From Halomonas sp. H10-9-1 (lineage in GTDB: Bacteria; Pseudomonadota; Gammaproteobacteria; Pseudomonadales; Halomonadaceae): a stretch of 64,000 nt of DNA. The translations under genes were made by a program, and so were the position numbers. The notes beneath the pieces were generated by a model. The model was not told where the DNA came from and ran no database searches. It was given only the letters and a program-made list of their open reading frames with translations. The stretch lies in NCBI RefSeq assembly GCF_040147005.1, contig NZ_JAMSHO010000001.1, positions 1,116,001-1,180,000 on the forward strand. The letters are read 5' to 3'. Positions 44,339 through 52,172 of the stretch are shown in pieces (position 1 is the first letter of the stretch; each line of letters opens with the position of its first letter).

Positions 44339-45792
44339 CAGTAGATATCCCGCTGGTAGCGTTTCTGGCGGGTCAATTCCCGCAGGTAGTCGGTGGCTTC
44401 CTCGTGGCTCTTGCCGCCGGCCTCGACGATCACGTCGAGCAGCGCCGCGTGCACGTCTGCGGCCATGGCGTCGGCGTCGCCGCACACGTAGAGGTGGGCG
44501 CCGCGCTCCAGCCAGCGCCACACCTCGGCGGCTCGCTCGCGGCGCCGGCCGTGGGCCTCGAAGCGCACCGCGGCCACGGTGAGGTGTACTTCTTCTTCCA
44601 CCGCCGCCTGGCTGGACGCGATCGAGTAGAGGCGCGGCGGCAACTTGCGCAGTAGCGGCACCAGCTCGTCCGGGGTGATCGCCGGCACCGGGTGTGCCTC
44701 GATCAGGTCGAGCAGGTCGCGTCCCTCCAGCCAGGCGACGAGTTCGGCGGGGTCAGCGAGCAGCGCGCCGAGGGTCTCGTCGTTGCCCAGGGCCGCCCAC
44801 TTCTCGACCACCGGGCGGGTCAGCGGGCTGATCTCGCGATGGTGGCTGAGCGCCTGGGACAGGGTGGTGTCGATCTCGCCGAGATGCACCGTGGCGGCGG
44901 GGTCCAGCGCCAGGCCCTCGATGATCGCGGCCACCAGGCGGGGGTCGTTCCGGGCATAGATGCCCAGGGCATCGCCGGGCCGATAGCTCAGCCCCGAGCC
45001 CTCCAGGGACAGCTCGATATGCCGGGTCTCCTTGGCGGAGCCGCGGCCGTTGAGCACCAGGTTTTCCAGCACGCTGGCGGGGAAGGGGTGGCGGCGATCG
45101 TGGCGTTGGGTGGCAGCGGCGCCGGTCGCGGCGCCACCGCCGGCGGTGAGGATGCCGGCGGCCCCGGCCTCGCCCTGCAGGGCCTCGAGCAGGGCGCTGC
45201 ACCAGCCCTCGGCGGCGTCGTCGTAGTCCACGTCGCAGTCGACCCGCGCCACCAGGCGGCTGGCGCCCAGGCCCTCGAGCACCGCGTCGAACTCCCGCCC
45301 GGTCTGGCAGAAATGCGCGTAGCTGGTGTCGCCCAGTGCCAGTACACCGTACTTGAGATGCTTGAGCGAAGGCGCCTTGCGGCCGTGGAGGAACTCGTGG
45401 AGGTCCAGGGCATTGTCGGGCGGCTCGCCCTCGCCGTGGGTCGAGGTGATCACCGCCACGAAGCCCTCGTGCTTGAGCTGGCGCGGCTTGTACTCGGCCA
45501 TATCGATCACCCGTACGTCGATGCCGTGGGCGCTGGCCTGCTCGCCGAGGGCCTCGGCCAGGTGCTCGGCGTTGCCGGTCTGGGAGCCGTAGAGCACCGT
45601 CAGCGAGGGGCGCTGCTCGGAGGCAGCAGCGGACCGTGAATTACTGGCAGGGCCGGTGCGCCGGGATGCCTGCCAGCCGGCAATGAAGCCGGCCAGCCAG
45701 TCGAACTGGTGTGGCTCGAGGGAGTCGAGAAGATGGTTCAGGCCGCTTGCCTGTTCGGTGGTTAGCGGAGAGTTGCTGGGGTCGATCATCAT
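44338..45792 (-). CDS. cysJ: Sulfite reductase flavoprotein (alpha subunit), internally deleted
   Basis: 484 residues against about 600 for E. coli CysJ. The flavodoxin domain (YGSQTGNAEHLAEAL), the FAD-binding PRLYSIASS and the C-terminal LYVCGDADAM and YQRDIY are intact. Between FEAHGRRRE and RAAEVWRWL about 110 residues are missing, in frame, including the GxGTGIAPFR stretch that binds NADPH and the second FAD motif. The join is at about 44531-44549. The protein should bind FMN but probably cannot take electrons from NADPH. The start is ATG 45792 or 45789. Confidence 0.85.
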   Translation of the reverse strand: MMIDPSNSPLTTEQASGLNHLLDSLEPHQFDWLAGFIAGWQASRRTGPASNSRSAAASEQRPSLTVLYGSQTGNAEHLAEALGEQASAHGIDVRVIDMAEYKPRQLKHEGFVAVITSTHGEGEPPDNALDLHEFLHGRKAPSLKHLKYGVLALGDTSYAHFCQTGREFDAVLEGLGASRLVARVDCDVDYDDAAEGWCSALLEALQGEAGAAGILTAGGGAATGAAATQRHDRRHPFPASVLENLVLNGRGSAKETRHIELSLEGSGLSYRPGDALGIYARNDPRLVAAIIEGLALDPAATVHLGEIDTTLSQALSHHREISPLTRPVVEKWAALGNDETLGALLADPAELVAWLEGRDLLDLIEAHPVPAITPDELVPLLRKLPPRLYSIASSQAAVEEEVHLTVAAVRFEAHGRRRERAAEVWRWLERGAHLYVCGDADAMAADVHAALLDVIVEAGGKSHEEATDYLRELTRQKRYQRDIY

Positions 45793-46134
45793 GGGGCATC
45801 ACGAGATGGCGAACTTTCCTGATTAACCTATCACCGTCGGCGATGAGTTTTGCCAAACCATTCATATCATTTTGTGATATTTCTCGATCAATGCATCATA
45901 TCGTGTGGAGATAGCCTCCGAGTTTTTACTTTGTCTCCACGTGATTTCCATCATGATGTAACGGGTTGTTTGTTGCTTCTTGCGCCATATCAATTTCTAT
46001 TTTTGTTCTTTATACCATTGATAGGAATGTATATTCTTGATTGGAATTTGTTTTATTGTTTTTATTTCCTTGTTGATGGTGTTGAATAGAGGCTGAATGA
46101 TTGCCAGCGTCGTGCCTTTTTCCGGGAGAGATAG
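45793..46134. promoter_or_regulatory. AT-rich divergent promoter region of cysJI and sqr
   Basis: 342 bp with no supported gene. The whole stretch is far AT-richer than its neighbours, with long runs of T near 45980-46090. A 17-bp perfect dyad ATATCA, five bases, TGATAT lies at 45864-45880. It must contain the promoters of both genes; a CysB or sulfide-sensing regulator site is possible but I cannot identify one. An open frame at 45850-46089 looks fortuitous. Confidence 0.5.
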
Positions 46135-47382
46135 ATGAATGTGGAAAGCGGGTCATTGCACCATCGAGTGGTCATCGTCGGCGGTGGTTCCGCCGGCATC
46201 ACGGTAGCGGCAGCGCTGCTGAAACGGCAGCCTGATCTCGACGTGGCTATCGTCGATCCGGCCGAGTATCACTATTATCAGCCCGCCTTCACCCTGGTGG
46301 GTGGCGGCACCTATGACCTGGCCCGCACCCGCAGGCCGCTGCGTCAGGTGCTGCCCCGGGGCGCGACCTGGCTGCAGGCGGCGGTCGCGGCCTTCCAGCC
46401 CGACGACGATGCGGTACGCCTGGAAGATGGACGGTTGCTGCACTACGACGCCCTGGTGGTGGCGGTGGGAATCAAGCTCGACTGGGGGCGAGTCGAGGGG
46501 CTCGCCGAGGCCCTGGGAACCCGGGGGGTGTGCAGCAACTACAGCCCCGATAGTGTGGCCTACACCTGGGAGTGCCTGCAGGCGTTTCGCGGCGGCAACG
46601 CCATCTTCACCCAGCCGCCGCCGCCCCTGAAGTGCGCCGGCGCGCCGCAGAAGATCGCCTATCTCGCCGCCGATCACCTGCGCCGGCAGAGTCTCAAGGC
46701 GCAGAGCACGCTGAAGTTCTACTCCGGTGGCGGAGCGTTGTTCAGCGTGCCCGACTTCGTGCCGCCCCTGGAACGGGTCGCCCAGGATCACGGCGTCGAG
46801 GTGATTCTCTCCCACGACCTGGTGGCGGTGGATGCCGAGCGCCAGGTGGCGACCTTCGCCACCACCGGCGCCGATGGCGAGTCCCGGCGGGTCGAGCAGC
46901 CCTTCGACCTGCTGCACGTCACGCCTCACCAGTGCGCGCCCGATGTGGTTCGCGAGAGTCCGCTGGCCGATGCCGCCGGCTGGGTCGAGGTCGACAAGGC
47001 CACCACCCAGCACGTGCGCTACCCGAACGTGTTCTCGCTGGGTGACGCCAGCTCGCTGCCGACCTCCAAGACCGCCGCGGCGGTGCGCAAGCAGGCGCCG
47101 GTCACGGTGGACAATCTACTGGCCTGGCTGGCGGAGCGGCCGCTGCTGGCACGCTACGACGGCTACACCTCCTGCCCGTTGGTAACCGCCTACGGCAAGG
47201 TGATGATCGCCGAGTTCATCTACGACGGGGTGGTGACGCCGACCCTGCCGCTCGACCCCTTCAAGGCGTCGCGCTTCTACTGGGTGGTCAAGAAGCATCT
47301 GCTGCCGAGCTTCTACTGGAACACGATGCTCAAGGGCAGGGCGCCGGATATCGCGCACAGGCCGTTGAAGAGGGCCTCCTGA
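46135..47382 (+). CDS. sqr: Sulfide:quinone oxidoreductase-like flavoprotein
   Basis: 415 residues. FAD-binding VVIVGGGSAGITVAAALL at the start, a second nucleotide-binding segment, and the conserved redox cysteines Cys133 (GVCSNYS) and Cys167 (LKCAGAP), spaced as in type II SQR. It would oxidise sulfide and pass electrons to quinone at the membrane; the C-terminal FYWVVKKHLLPSFYW may be the membrane contact. The ATG is preceded by GGGAGAG. It lies next to cysJI, divergently. Confidence 0.88.
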   Translation: MNVESGSLHHRVVIVGGGSAGITVAAALLKRQPDLDVAIVDPAEYHYYQPAFTLVGGGTYDLARTRRPLRQVLPRGATWLQAAVAAFQPDDDAVRLEDGRLLHYDALVVAVGIKLDWGRVEGLAEALGTRGVCSNYSPDSVAYTWECLQAFRGGNAIFTQPPPPLKCAGAPQKIAYLAADHLRRQSLKAQSTLKFYSGGGALFSVPDFVPPLERVAQDHGVEVILSHDLVAVDAERQVATFATTGADGESRRVEQPFDLLHVTPHQCAPDVVRESPLADAAGWVEVDKATTQHVRYPNVFSLGDASSLPTSKTAAAVRKQAPVTVDNLLAWLAERPLLARYDGYTSCPLVTAYGKVMIAEFIYDGVVTPTLPLDPFKASRFYWVVKKHLLPSFYWNTMLKGRAPDIAHRPLKRAS

Positions 47383-47384
47383 GC

Positions 47385-48104
47385 GTGTCGCCCTCACCCC
47401 TTCATGAGTGGGATCTCGCCCCGCGGGAGGCCATCGCCCTACAGAAGCGCCTGGCCGGTCGGGTCGAGCGCGAGGATCGCCTGGGCGAGGTGCGGCGCAT
47501 CGCGGGGGTGGACATCGGCTTCGAGGATGGCGGCGCGACCACCCGGGCCGCGGTGGTGGTGCTGGCCTGGCCGCCCGAGCCCGCTGGCTCGCTCGCGGTG
47601 GTGGAGCAGGCGGTGCACCGCGAACCGACGCGGATGCCCTACATTCCGGGGCTGCTGTCGTTTCGCGAGGTGCCGGCGGCGCTCGGCGCCTTCGCAACGC
47701 TCACCACCCGGCCGCAGCTCGTCATGGTCGACGGCCAGGGCATCGCCCACCCGCGGCGCCTGGGGGTCGCCTCGCATCTCGGGCTGTGGCTCGACCTGCC
47801 CACCATCGGCGTGGCCAAGACGCGGCTTTGCGGCCGTCACGCCGAGCCCGGCCCCTGGCGGGGCGACTGGGTGCCGCTTGCCGACAGCGGGGCCGAGGGC
47901 GAGGAGGAGGTGATCGGCGCGGTGCTGCGCTCGCGCGCCAAGGTAAAGCCGATCTTCGTCTCGTCGGGGCATCGGGTGTCGCTGCCCACGGCACTCGACT
48001 GGGTGATCCGCTGTCTCGGGCGCACCAAGCTGCCGGAGCCGACGCGGCTGGCCGATCGGCTCGCCTCGCGGCGCGACCAGAAGCAGAATTCGACGACTCG
48101 TTAG
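47385..48104 (+). CDS. nfi: Endonuclease V
   Basis: 239 residues. The family signatures PYIPGLLSFRE and DGQGIAHPRRLGVASHLG are intact and carry the metal-binding acids. It nicks DNA near deaminated bases (inosine). It starts with GTG two bases after the sqr stop codon, so it is probably co-transcribed with sqr. Confidence 0.93.
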   Translation: MSPSPLHEWDLAPREAIALQKRLAGRVEREDRLGEVRRIAGVDIGFEDGGATTRAAVVVLAWPPEPAGSLAVVEQAVHREPTRMPYIPGLLSFREVPAALGAFATLTTRPQLVMVDGQGIAHPRRLGVASHLGLWLDLPTIGVAKTRLCGRHAEPGPWRGDWVPLADSGAEGEEEVIGAVLRSRAKVKPIFVSSGHRVSLPTALDWVIRCLGRTKLPEPTRLADRLASRRDQKQNSTTR

Positions 48105-48186
48105 CTCGGGGCTGACCTCGGGCGACTTGCCTGCCGGCTCGGTTCGGCGGACCATGGCGGTCCCTTTCTGCCGCCGGAAGCCTGCC

Positions 48187-48741
48187 ATGAGCTCCTCGAT
48201 CGCCGACCCGCTTGCCGCCACCCGTGCCTGGGTCGAAACCTTCGTGGTGGCGCGCAATGTCTGCCCCTTCGCCGGCCGCGAGGTGGCGCGCGGCTCGGTG
48301 CGCTATCGCGGGCTGCCCGCCTGTGACTGGGAGTCGGCCCTGCTGGCGCTGGTCGAGGAGTGTCGCCACCTCGACGCCACCCCCGAGGTGGAAACCACCC
48401 TGCTGGTGCTGACCGAGGGGCTGGACGACTTCGACGACTACCTGGACTTCCTGGCCCTGGCCGAGACGCTGCTGGCGCAGCAGGGCTATGAAGGCACCTA
48501 TCAGCTGGCGAGTTTCCACCCCGACTACTGCTTCGCGGATGCCGCGCCGGAGGATCCTGCCAACTTCACCAACCGCTCGCCCTTCCCGATGCTGCACCTG
48601 CTACGCGAAGCGGGGCTGGAGCGGGCCCTCGAGCATCACCCCGACCCCGAGGGCATCCCGGCGCGCAACGTCGAGGCGATGCGCGAGCTCGGCCATGAGG
48701 TGCTTGCCGCGGCGCTGGCCAAGCTGCGTGGCGGCTCTTGA
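48187..48741 (+). CDS. DUF1415-family protein
   Basis: 184 residues of the DUF1415 family: TRAWVETFVVARNVCPFAGRE at the N-terminus and NFTNRSPFPMLHLLRE further on. Function unknown. I chose ATG 48187; the longer frame from 48127 has no family support. It is in the same direction as nfi, 80 bases later. Confidence 0.88.
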   Translation: MSSSIADPLAATRAWVETFVVARNVCPFAGREVARGSVRYRGLPACDWESALLALVEECRHLDATPEVETTLLVLTEGLDDFDDYLDFLALAETLLAQQGYEGTYQLASFHPDYCFADAAPEDPANFTNRSPFPMLHLLREAGLERALEHHPDPEGIPARNVEAMRELGHEVLAAALAKLRGGS

Positions 48742-48765
48742 GGGTGCGCTAGCCGATATCCAGTG

Positions 48766-49650
48766 CTAGACGATATCCAGCGCCATCTTGCGGTTGGGCG
48801 TCGGGAAGGCCGCCTCGAGCCGCGCCAGGGCGTCGTCGTCCAGGCGCACGTGCAGCGCGACGGCGTTCTGCATCACGTGCTCCATCCGTACTGCCTTGGG
48901 GATGGCGATGACATCCCGGCGCCCCTCGACTGGACGGATCGCCCAGGCCAGCAGCACCTGGGCCGGGGTCACGCCGAGGCGGGCGGCGATCGCCATCACC
49001 TCGGGGTGAGTGAGCAGGTCTGCGCGCAGGCCGCCGGCCTGGGCCAGCGGGCAGTAGGCCATGGTCGGCATGCCCTGTTCGCGCTGCCAGGGCAGCAGCG
49101 AATGCTCGATGCCTCGGGAGCCCAGGTGATATAGCACCTGGTTGACCGCACAGGCTTCTCCGCCTGGCAGGCCGTGCAGGGTGGCGAGCTCGTCGACGTC
49201 GAAGTTGGAGACCCCGAAGCGGCGGATCTTGCCCGCCTCGCGCAGGCGCTCGAAGGCCTCCAGCGTCTCCTCGAGTGGGATACTGCCCGGCCAGTGCAAC
49301 AGATAGAGGTCGAGGTGGTCGGTGCGCAGGCGCTTCAGGCTCGCCTCGCAGGCGGCGATGGCCGACTCCCGGCCCGCGTTCCAGGGGTAGACCTTGGAGA
49401 CCAGGAAGGCCTCGTCGCGCCGCCCAGCCAGTGCCTCGCCCACCACCTCCTCGGCGCCGCCGTCGGCATACATCTCGGCGGTATCGATCAGGGTCAGGCC
49501 CATGGCCAGGCCGTGCTGCAGGGCGCGTATCTCGTCGCTGCGCGGGGCAAGCCCCTCACCCATGTACCAGGTGCCCTGGCCGATGGCGGGCAACCCGATG
49601 GCGGGTTCATGGGCGGTAGCGGGCAGGGTGACGCCGGTGGCGGACAGCAT
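48766..49650 (-). CDS. Aldo/keto reductase
   Basis: 294 residues, an AKR TIM barrel. Asp and Tyr of the active site lie in LIDTAEMYADG, Lys in LVSKVYPWNAG, and His in LDLYLLHWPG. NADPH-dependent reduction of aldehydes or ketones; the substrate is unknown. The ATG at 49650 follows AGGAG at a good distance. It is divergent from osmC, and convergent with the DUF1415 gene. Confidence 0.92.
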   Translation of the reverse strand: MLSATGVTLPATAHEPAIGLPAIGQGTWYMGEGLAPRSDEIRALQHGLAMGLTLIDTAEMYADGGAEEVVGEALAGRRDEAFLVSKVYPWNAGRESAIAACEASLKRLRTDHLDLYLLHWPGSIPLEETLEAFERLREAGKIRRFGVSNFDVDELATLHGLPGGEACAVNQVLYHLGSRGIEHSLLPWQREQGMPTMAYCPLAQAGGLRADLLTHPEVMAIAARLGVTPAQVLLAWAIRPVEGRRDVIAIPKAVRMEHVMQNAVALHVRLDDDALARLEAAFPTPNRKMALDIV

Positions 49651-49802
49651 GGCATGGCTCCTTTTATTTATTGGAAAATTATTCCATGTATTCTGGATGC
49701 TGGTCGTCGGCGTTGCAATCAGCCCTTGAGTCATGGGAATCCGAGCTCCATGATCTATGGTGTTAAGGTGAGATATCCCATCGCACAACACAAGGAGCCG
49801 AT

Positions 49803-50228
49803 ATGTCGATCGAGAACTTTGCCAGCGCACAGTGGAAGGGCAGCCTGAAGGAAGGAGGCGGTACGCTCTCTACCCGAAGCGGGGTGTTGAAGGATACGCC
49901 GTATGACTTCCGTCGGCGCTTCGAGGGTGCCGAAGGCACCAATCCGGAGGAGATGATCGGTGCGGCCCATGCCGGCTGCTTCACCATGGCCCTGTCGCTG
50001 GTCCTCGGCGAGGCCGGCTTCACCGCCGACAGCCTCGATACCCAGGCCAAGGTCACCCTGGACCCGGAAAGCCTGTCGGTGACCGCCGTTCACCTGACCA
50101 CCGTGGGGCGGGTGCCGGGCGCCGATCAGGCGGCCTTCGAGGCAGCCGCCAACGGTGCCAAGGAGAACTGCCCGATCTCCAAGCTGCTCAAGGCCGAGAT
50201 TACCCTGGAGGCGACGCTGGAGGGCTGA
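49803..50228 (+). CDS. osmC: OsmC-family peroxiredoxin
   Basis: 141 residues. Both redox cysteines are present (HAGCFTMALS near 59 and ENCPISKLL near 125). OsmC reduces organic hydroperoxides in the cytoplasm. The length fits OsmC. The ATG is preceded by AAGGAG. Divergent from the aldo/keto reductase; a terminator follows directly. Confidence 0.93.
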   Translation: MSIENFASAQWKGSLKEGGGTLSTRSGVLKDTPYDFRRRFEGAEGTNPEEMIGAAHAGCFTMALSLVLGEAGFTADSLDTQAKVTLDPESLSVTAVHLTTVGRVPGADQAAFEAAANGAKENCPISKLLKAEITLEATLEG

Positions 50229-50259
50229 GGCGCCAGGCGCTTGCCCGTTTCGGAACGCG

Positions 50260-50285
50260 CCGGGGCCACCCATGGGTGGCCCCGG
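50260..50285 (+). terminator. Terminator after osmC
   Basis: Perfect arms CCGGGGCCAC and GTGGCCCCGG around CCATGG. Its right arm begins a series of direct repeats (next entry). Confidence 0.75.
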
Positions 50286-50347
50286 TGCTATTTCATGGCT
50301 AGCCCCGGTGCTATTTCATGTGTAGCCCCGGTGCTATTGATGGATTA
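50279..50347 (+). repeat. Three 23-bp repeats at the osmC terminator
   Basis: Units starting GCCCCGGTGCTATTTCATG at 50279, 50302 and 50325; the third diverges after GCTATT. Each unit carries a copy of the terminator's right arm sequence GCCCCGG, so the left arm at 50260 could pair with any of them. Confidence 0.7.
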
Positions 50348-50382
50348 TCGCGGGTAGCGTGCAGCCAGTTTTCGGATATAGC

Positions 50383-51060
50383 CTAGGGAGCCGGGGTCTC
50401 CCGGGCGGCGTTCACCAGGGCGCGGATCAGGCGCTGCTGGGGGCGGTTGAAGATCAGCCACTCCGGGTGCCACTGCACGCCGATCAGGAAGTCGTGATCG
50501 CGGGACTCGATGCCCTGCACCAGGCCGTCGCGGTCGCGGGCGACGATCTCGATGCCGCGGCCGGTCTTCTGCACCGCCTGGTGGTGGAGGCTGTTGATGC
50601 GGCACCAGGTGACCTCGAGGATGCGGTAGAGCTGGCTGTCGGCGACGATATCCACGGTCTTGCGCGGCAGCACCGTGCGCCGGCGCTTGAGGCCCTCATG
50701 GCTGGTGTAGATATCCGGGTCCAGGGTGCCGCCGAGGTAGACGTTGATCAGCTGGGCACCCCGACAGATGCCGAGCACCGGGATGCCCTGGGGGATGAAG
50801 GTCTCGAGCAGCTCCAGCTCCAGCTCGTCGCGCTGGGGGTCGACGCGCACGTCGATCTGTACCTCGGCATCGTAGAGGTGCGCCTGGATGTCGTCGCCGC
50901 CGCCGATGATCAGGCCATCGAGGCGCTCCGGCCAGGGGCGCGAGGGCGATAGTCGTCGTGGCCGGCCACCGTGGCGCCATACCGCAAACCAGTCGAACAG
51001 CCAGGCGATGTGGCTCTTGCTGTCGGAGGTGGTGATGCCGATCGACGGACGCTCGTTCAT
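50383..51060 (-). CDS. Class I glutamine amidotransferase-like hydrolase (peptidase C26)
   Basis: 225 residues. Nucleophile Cys in LGICRGAQLINVYLGG and His in GVQWHPEW, as in gamma-glutamyl-GABA hydrolases and related GATases. I chose ATG 51060, which overlaps the amidoligase stop by ATGA. Pairing of such a domain with an amidoligase is a recurring gene pair (work of Iyer and colleagues on amidoligases), suggesting synthesis and breakdown, or ammonia supply, for an unknown gamma-glutamyl compound. Confidence 0.9.
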   Translation of the reverse strand: MNERPSIGITTSDSKSHIAWLFDWFAVWRHGGRPRRLSPSRPWPERLDGLIIGGGDDIQAHLYDAEVQIDVRVDPQRDELELELLETFIPQGIPVLGICRGAQLINVYLGGTLDPDIYTSHEGLKRRRTVLPRKTVDIVADSQLYRILEVTWCRINSLHHQAVQKTGRGIEIVARDRDGLVQGIESRDHDFLIGVQWHPEWLIFNRPQQRLIRALVNAARETPAP

Positions 51061-52109
51061 GTGGCTTTCACCCAGCGGCGCAGGCGCAGCCACAGGCGGG
51101 TCAGCGGCGAGCGGGTGTGCTTGGCCACATAGCCGGCGGCGCGGCGCCTGAGCGTATCGGTGTCGGCGGCCAGCTTCTCCACCTCCAGCCAGCGGTTCCA
51201 CTCCAGCGCCGAGCCCCAGCCCGGCTGCGAGAGGCGCGCGTCGGGTAGCCGATAGTGGAAGGTGGGGCGGGCCTTGACCAGCTTGTTGCGGAGCAGTTCG
51301 TGAGGGTAGTCCGGTCGTAGATGGGCGAACAGCGGGGTCATGTCGAGCTCGCGGTTGCGGGTCGGGTTGTCGGCCAGGTAGTCGCCGATCAGGGTATCGA
51401 GATCCGGCGAGTAGTCGGCGGCCAGCACCTTGAGGGCGTAGGCCCTGGGAAAGGGGTTGGCATGGGGCAACACCTCGCGGGTGATATCCACATCGATCTG
51501 TTCACGTAGCCATTCGGCGGTGAGCAGGTAGGCGCGCAGGTGGTCGAGCAGGCTCGCCACCTCGAGGCTGGGGACCTCGGGGTTGAGGTGCAGCCCGAAG
51601 CCGTAGAGCAGGCTGGCGTCGGTGCCCTTGGCGCCGCGCTCGCGCAGGGCCTCGAACAGCGCATCCAGCGCGTCGAGTTCGTCCCAGGGGATCGGTGGGC
51701 AGACGATCTCGGTGGGCACCAGTCCGGTGACCATGTCGCCGATCAGCTCCCGGGTGCGGCTGTGCAGGTCGATGCGCATCCGATGGCGATGGCGCTCCCA
51801 CTCGCTGTCGCCACTGGGCATGGCCTCCAGCACTTCGGCATCGGGATGGGCATACTGGGTATCGAGCTCGATGGTGAAGGTGCCCCAGCGCGTCTCTTCC
51901 ACCTTGAGGCGGTGGGGGCTGAGCACCTTCACCTCGCCGCCGAACAGCTCGCATACCATCGCCGCGGTCTCCTGGGGGGGCAGGCCGGCAAACTCGACCT
52001 CGACCCCCACGCGGCGGGTCTCGCCAGCGGTGGTATGCGCTTCGGGTGGCGGTAACGGCGTAATGGCGGCATCCTGTGCGTCACAAACGAGCGCCTGGGA
52101 GCGTATCAT
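51057..52109 (-). CDS. Amidoligase-family protein
   Basis: 350 residues from the ATG at 52109. It shows the amidoligase pattern: GVEVEFAGL and WGTFTIELDTQY, typical of the glutamine-synthetase-like ligase core, with acidic metal-binding positions, and EIVCPPIPWDEL and GFGLHLNPE later. It would form an amide bond with an unknown partner. Longer starts (52157, 52163) are in frame; none has a clear ribosome binding site. Coupled to the GATase gene downstream. Confidence 0.85.
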   Translation of the reverse strand: MIRSQALVCDAQDAAITPLPPPEAHTTAGETRRVGVEVEFAGLPPQETAAMVCELFGGEVKVLSPHRLKVEETRWGTFTIELDTQYAHPDAEVLEAMPSGDSEWERHRHRMRIDLHSRTRELIGDMVTGLVPTEIVCPPIPWDELDALDALFEALRERGAKGTDASLLYGFGLHLNPEVPSLEVASLLDHLRAYLLTAEWLREQIDVDITREVLPHANPFPRAYALKVLAADYSPDLDTLIGDYLADNPTRNRELDMTPLFAHLRPDYPHELLRNKLVKARPTFHYRLPDARLSQPGWGSALEWNRWLEVEKLAADTDTLRRRAAGYVAKHTRSPLTRLWLRLRRWVKAT

Positions 52110-52172
52110 ATCGGCCGTTGCCCACGACGCCACGACCCCATCACCTGAATCACCCATCGACATGGAGATGTG

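Noticed and set aside
45850..46089. Open frame of 79 codons in the AT-rich gap
   Set aside because: No ribosome binding site and a composition (F, L, Y runs) expected from T-rich DNA.
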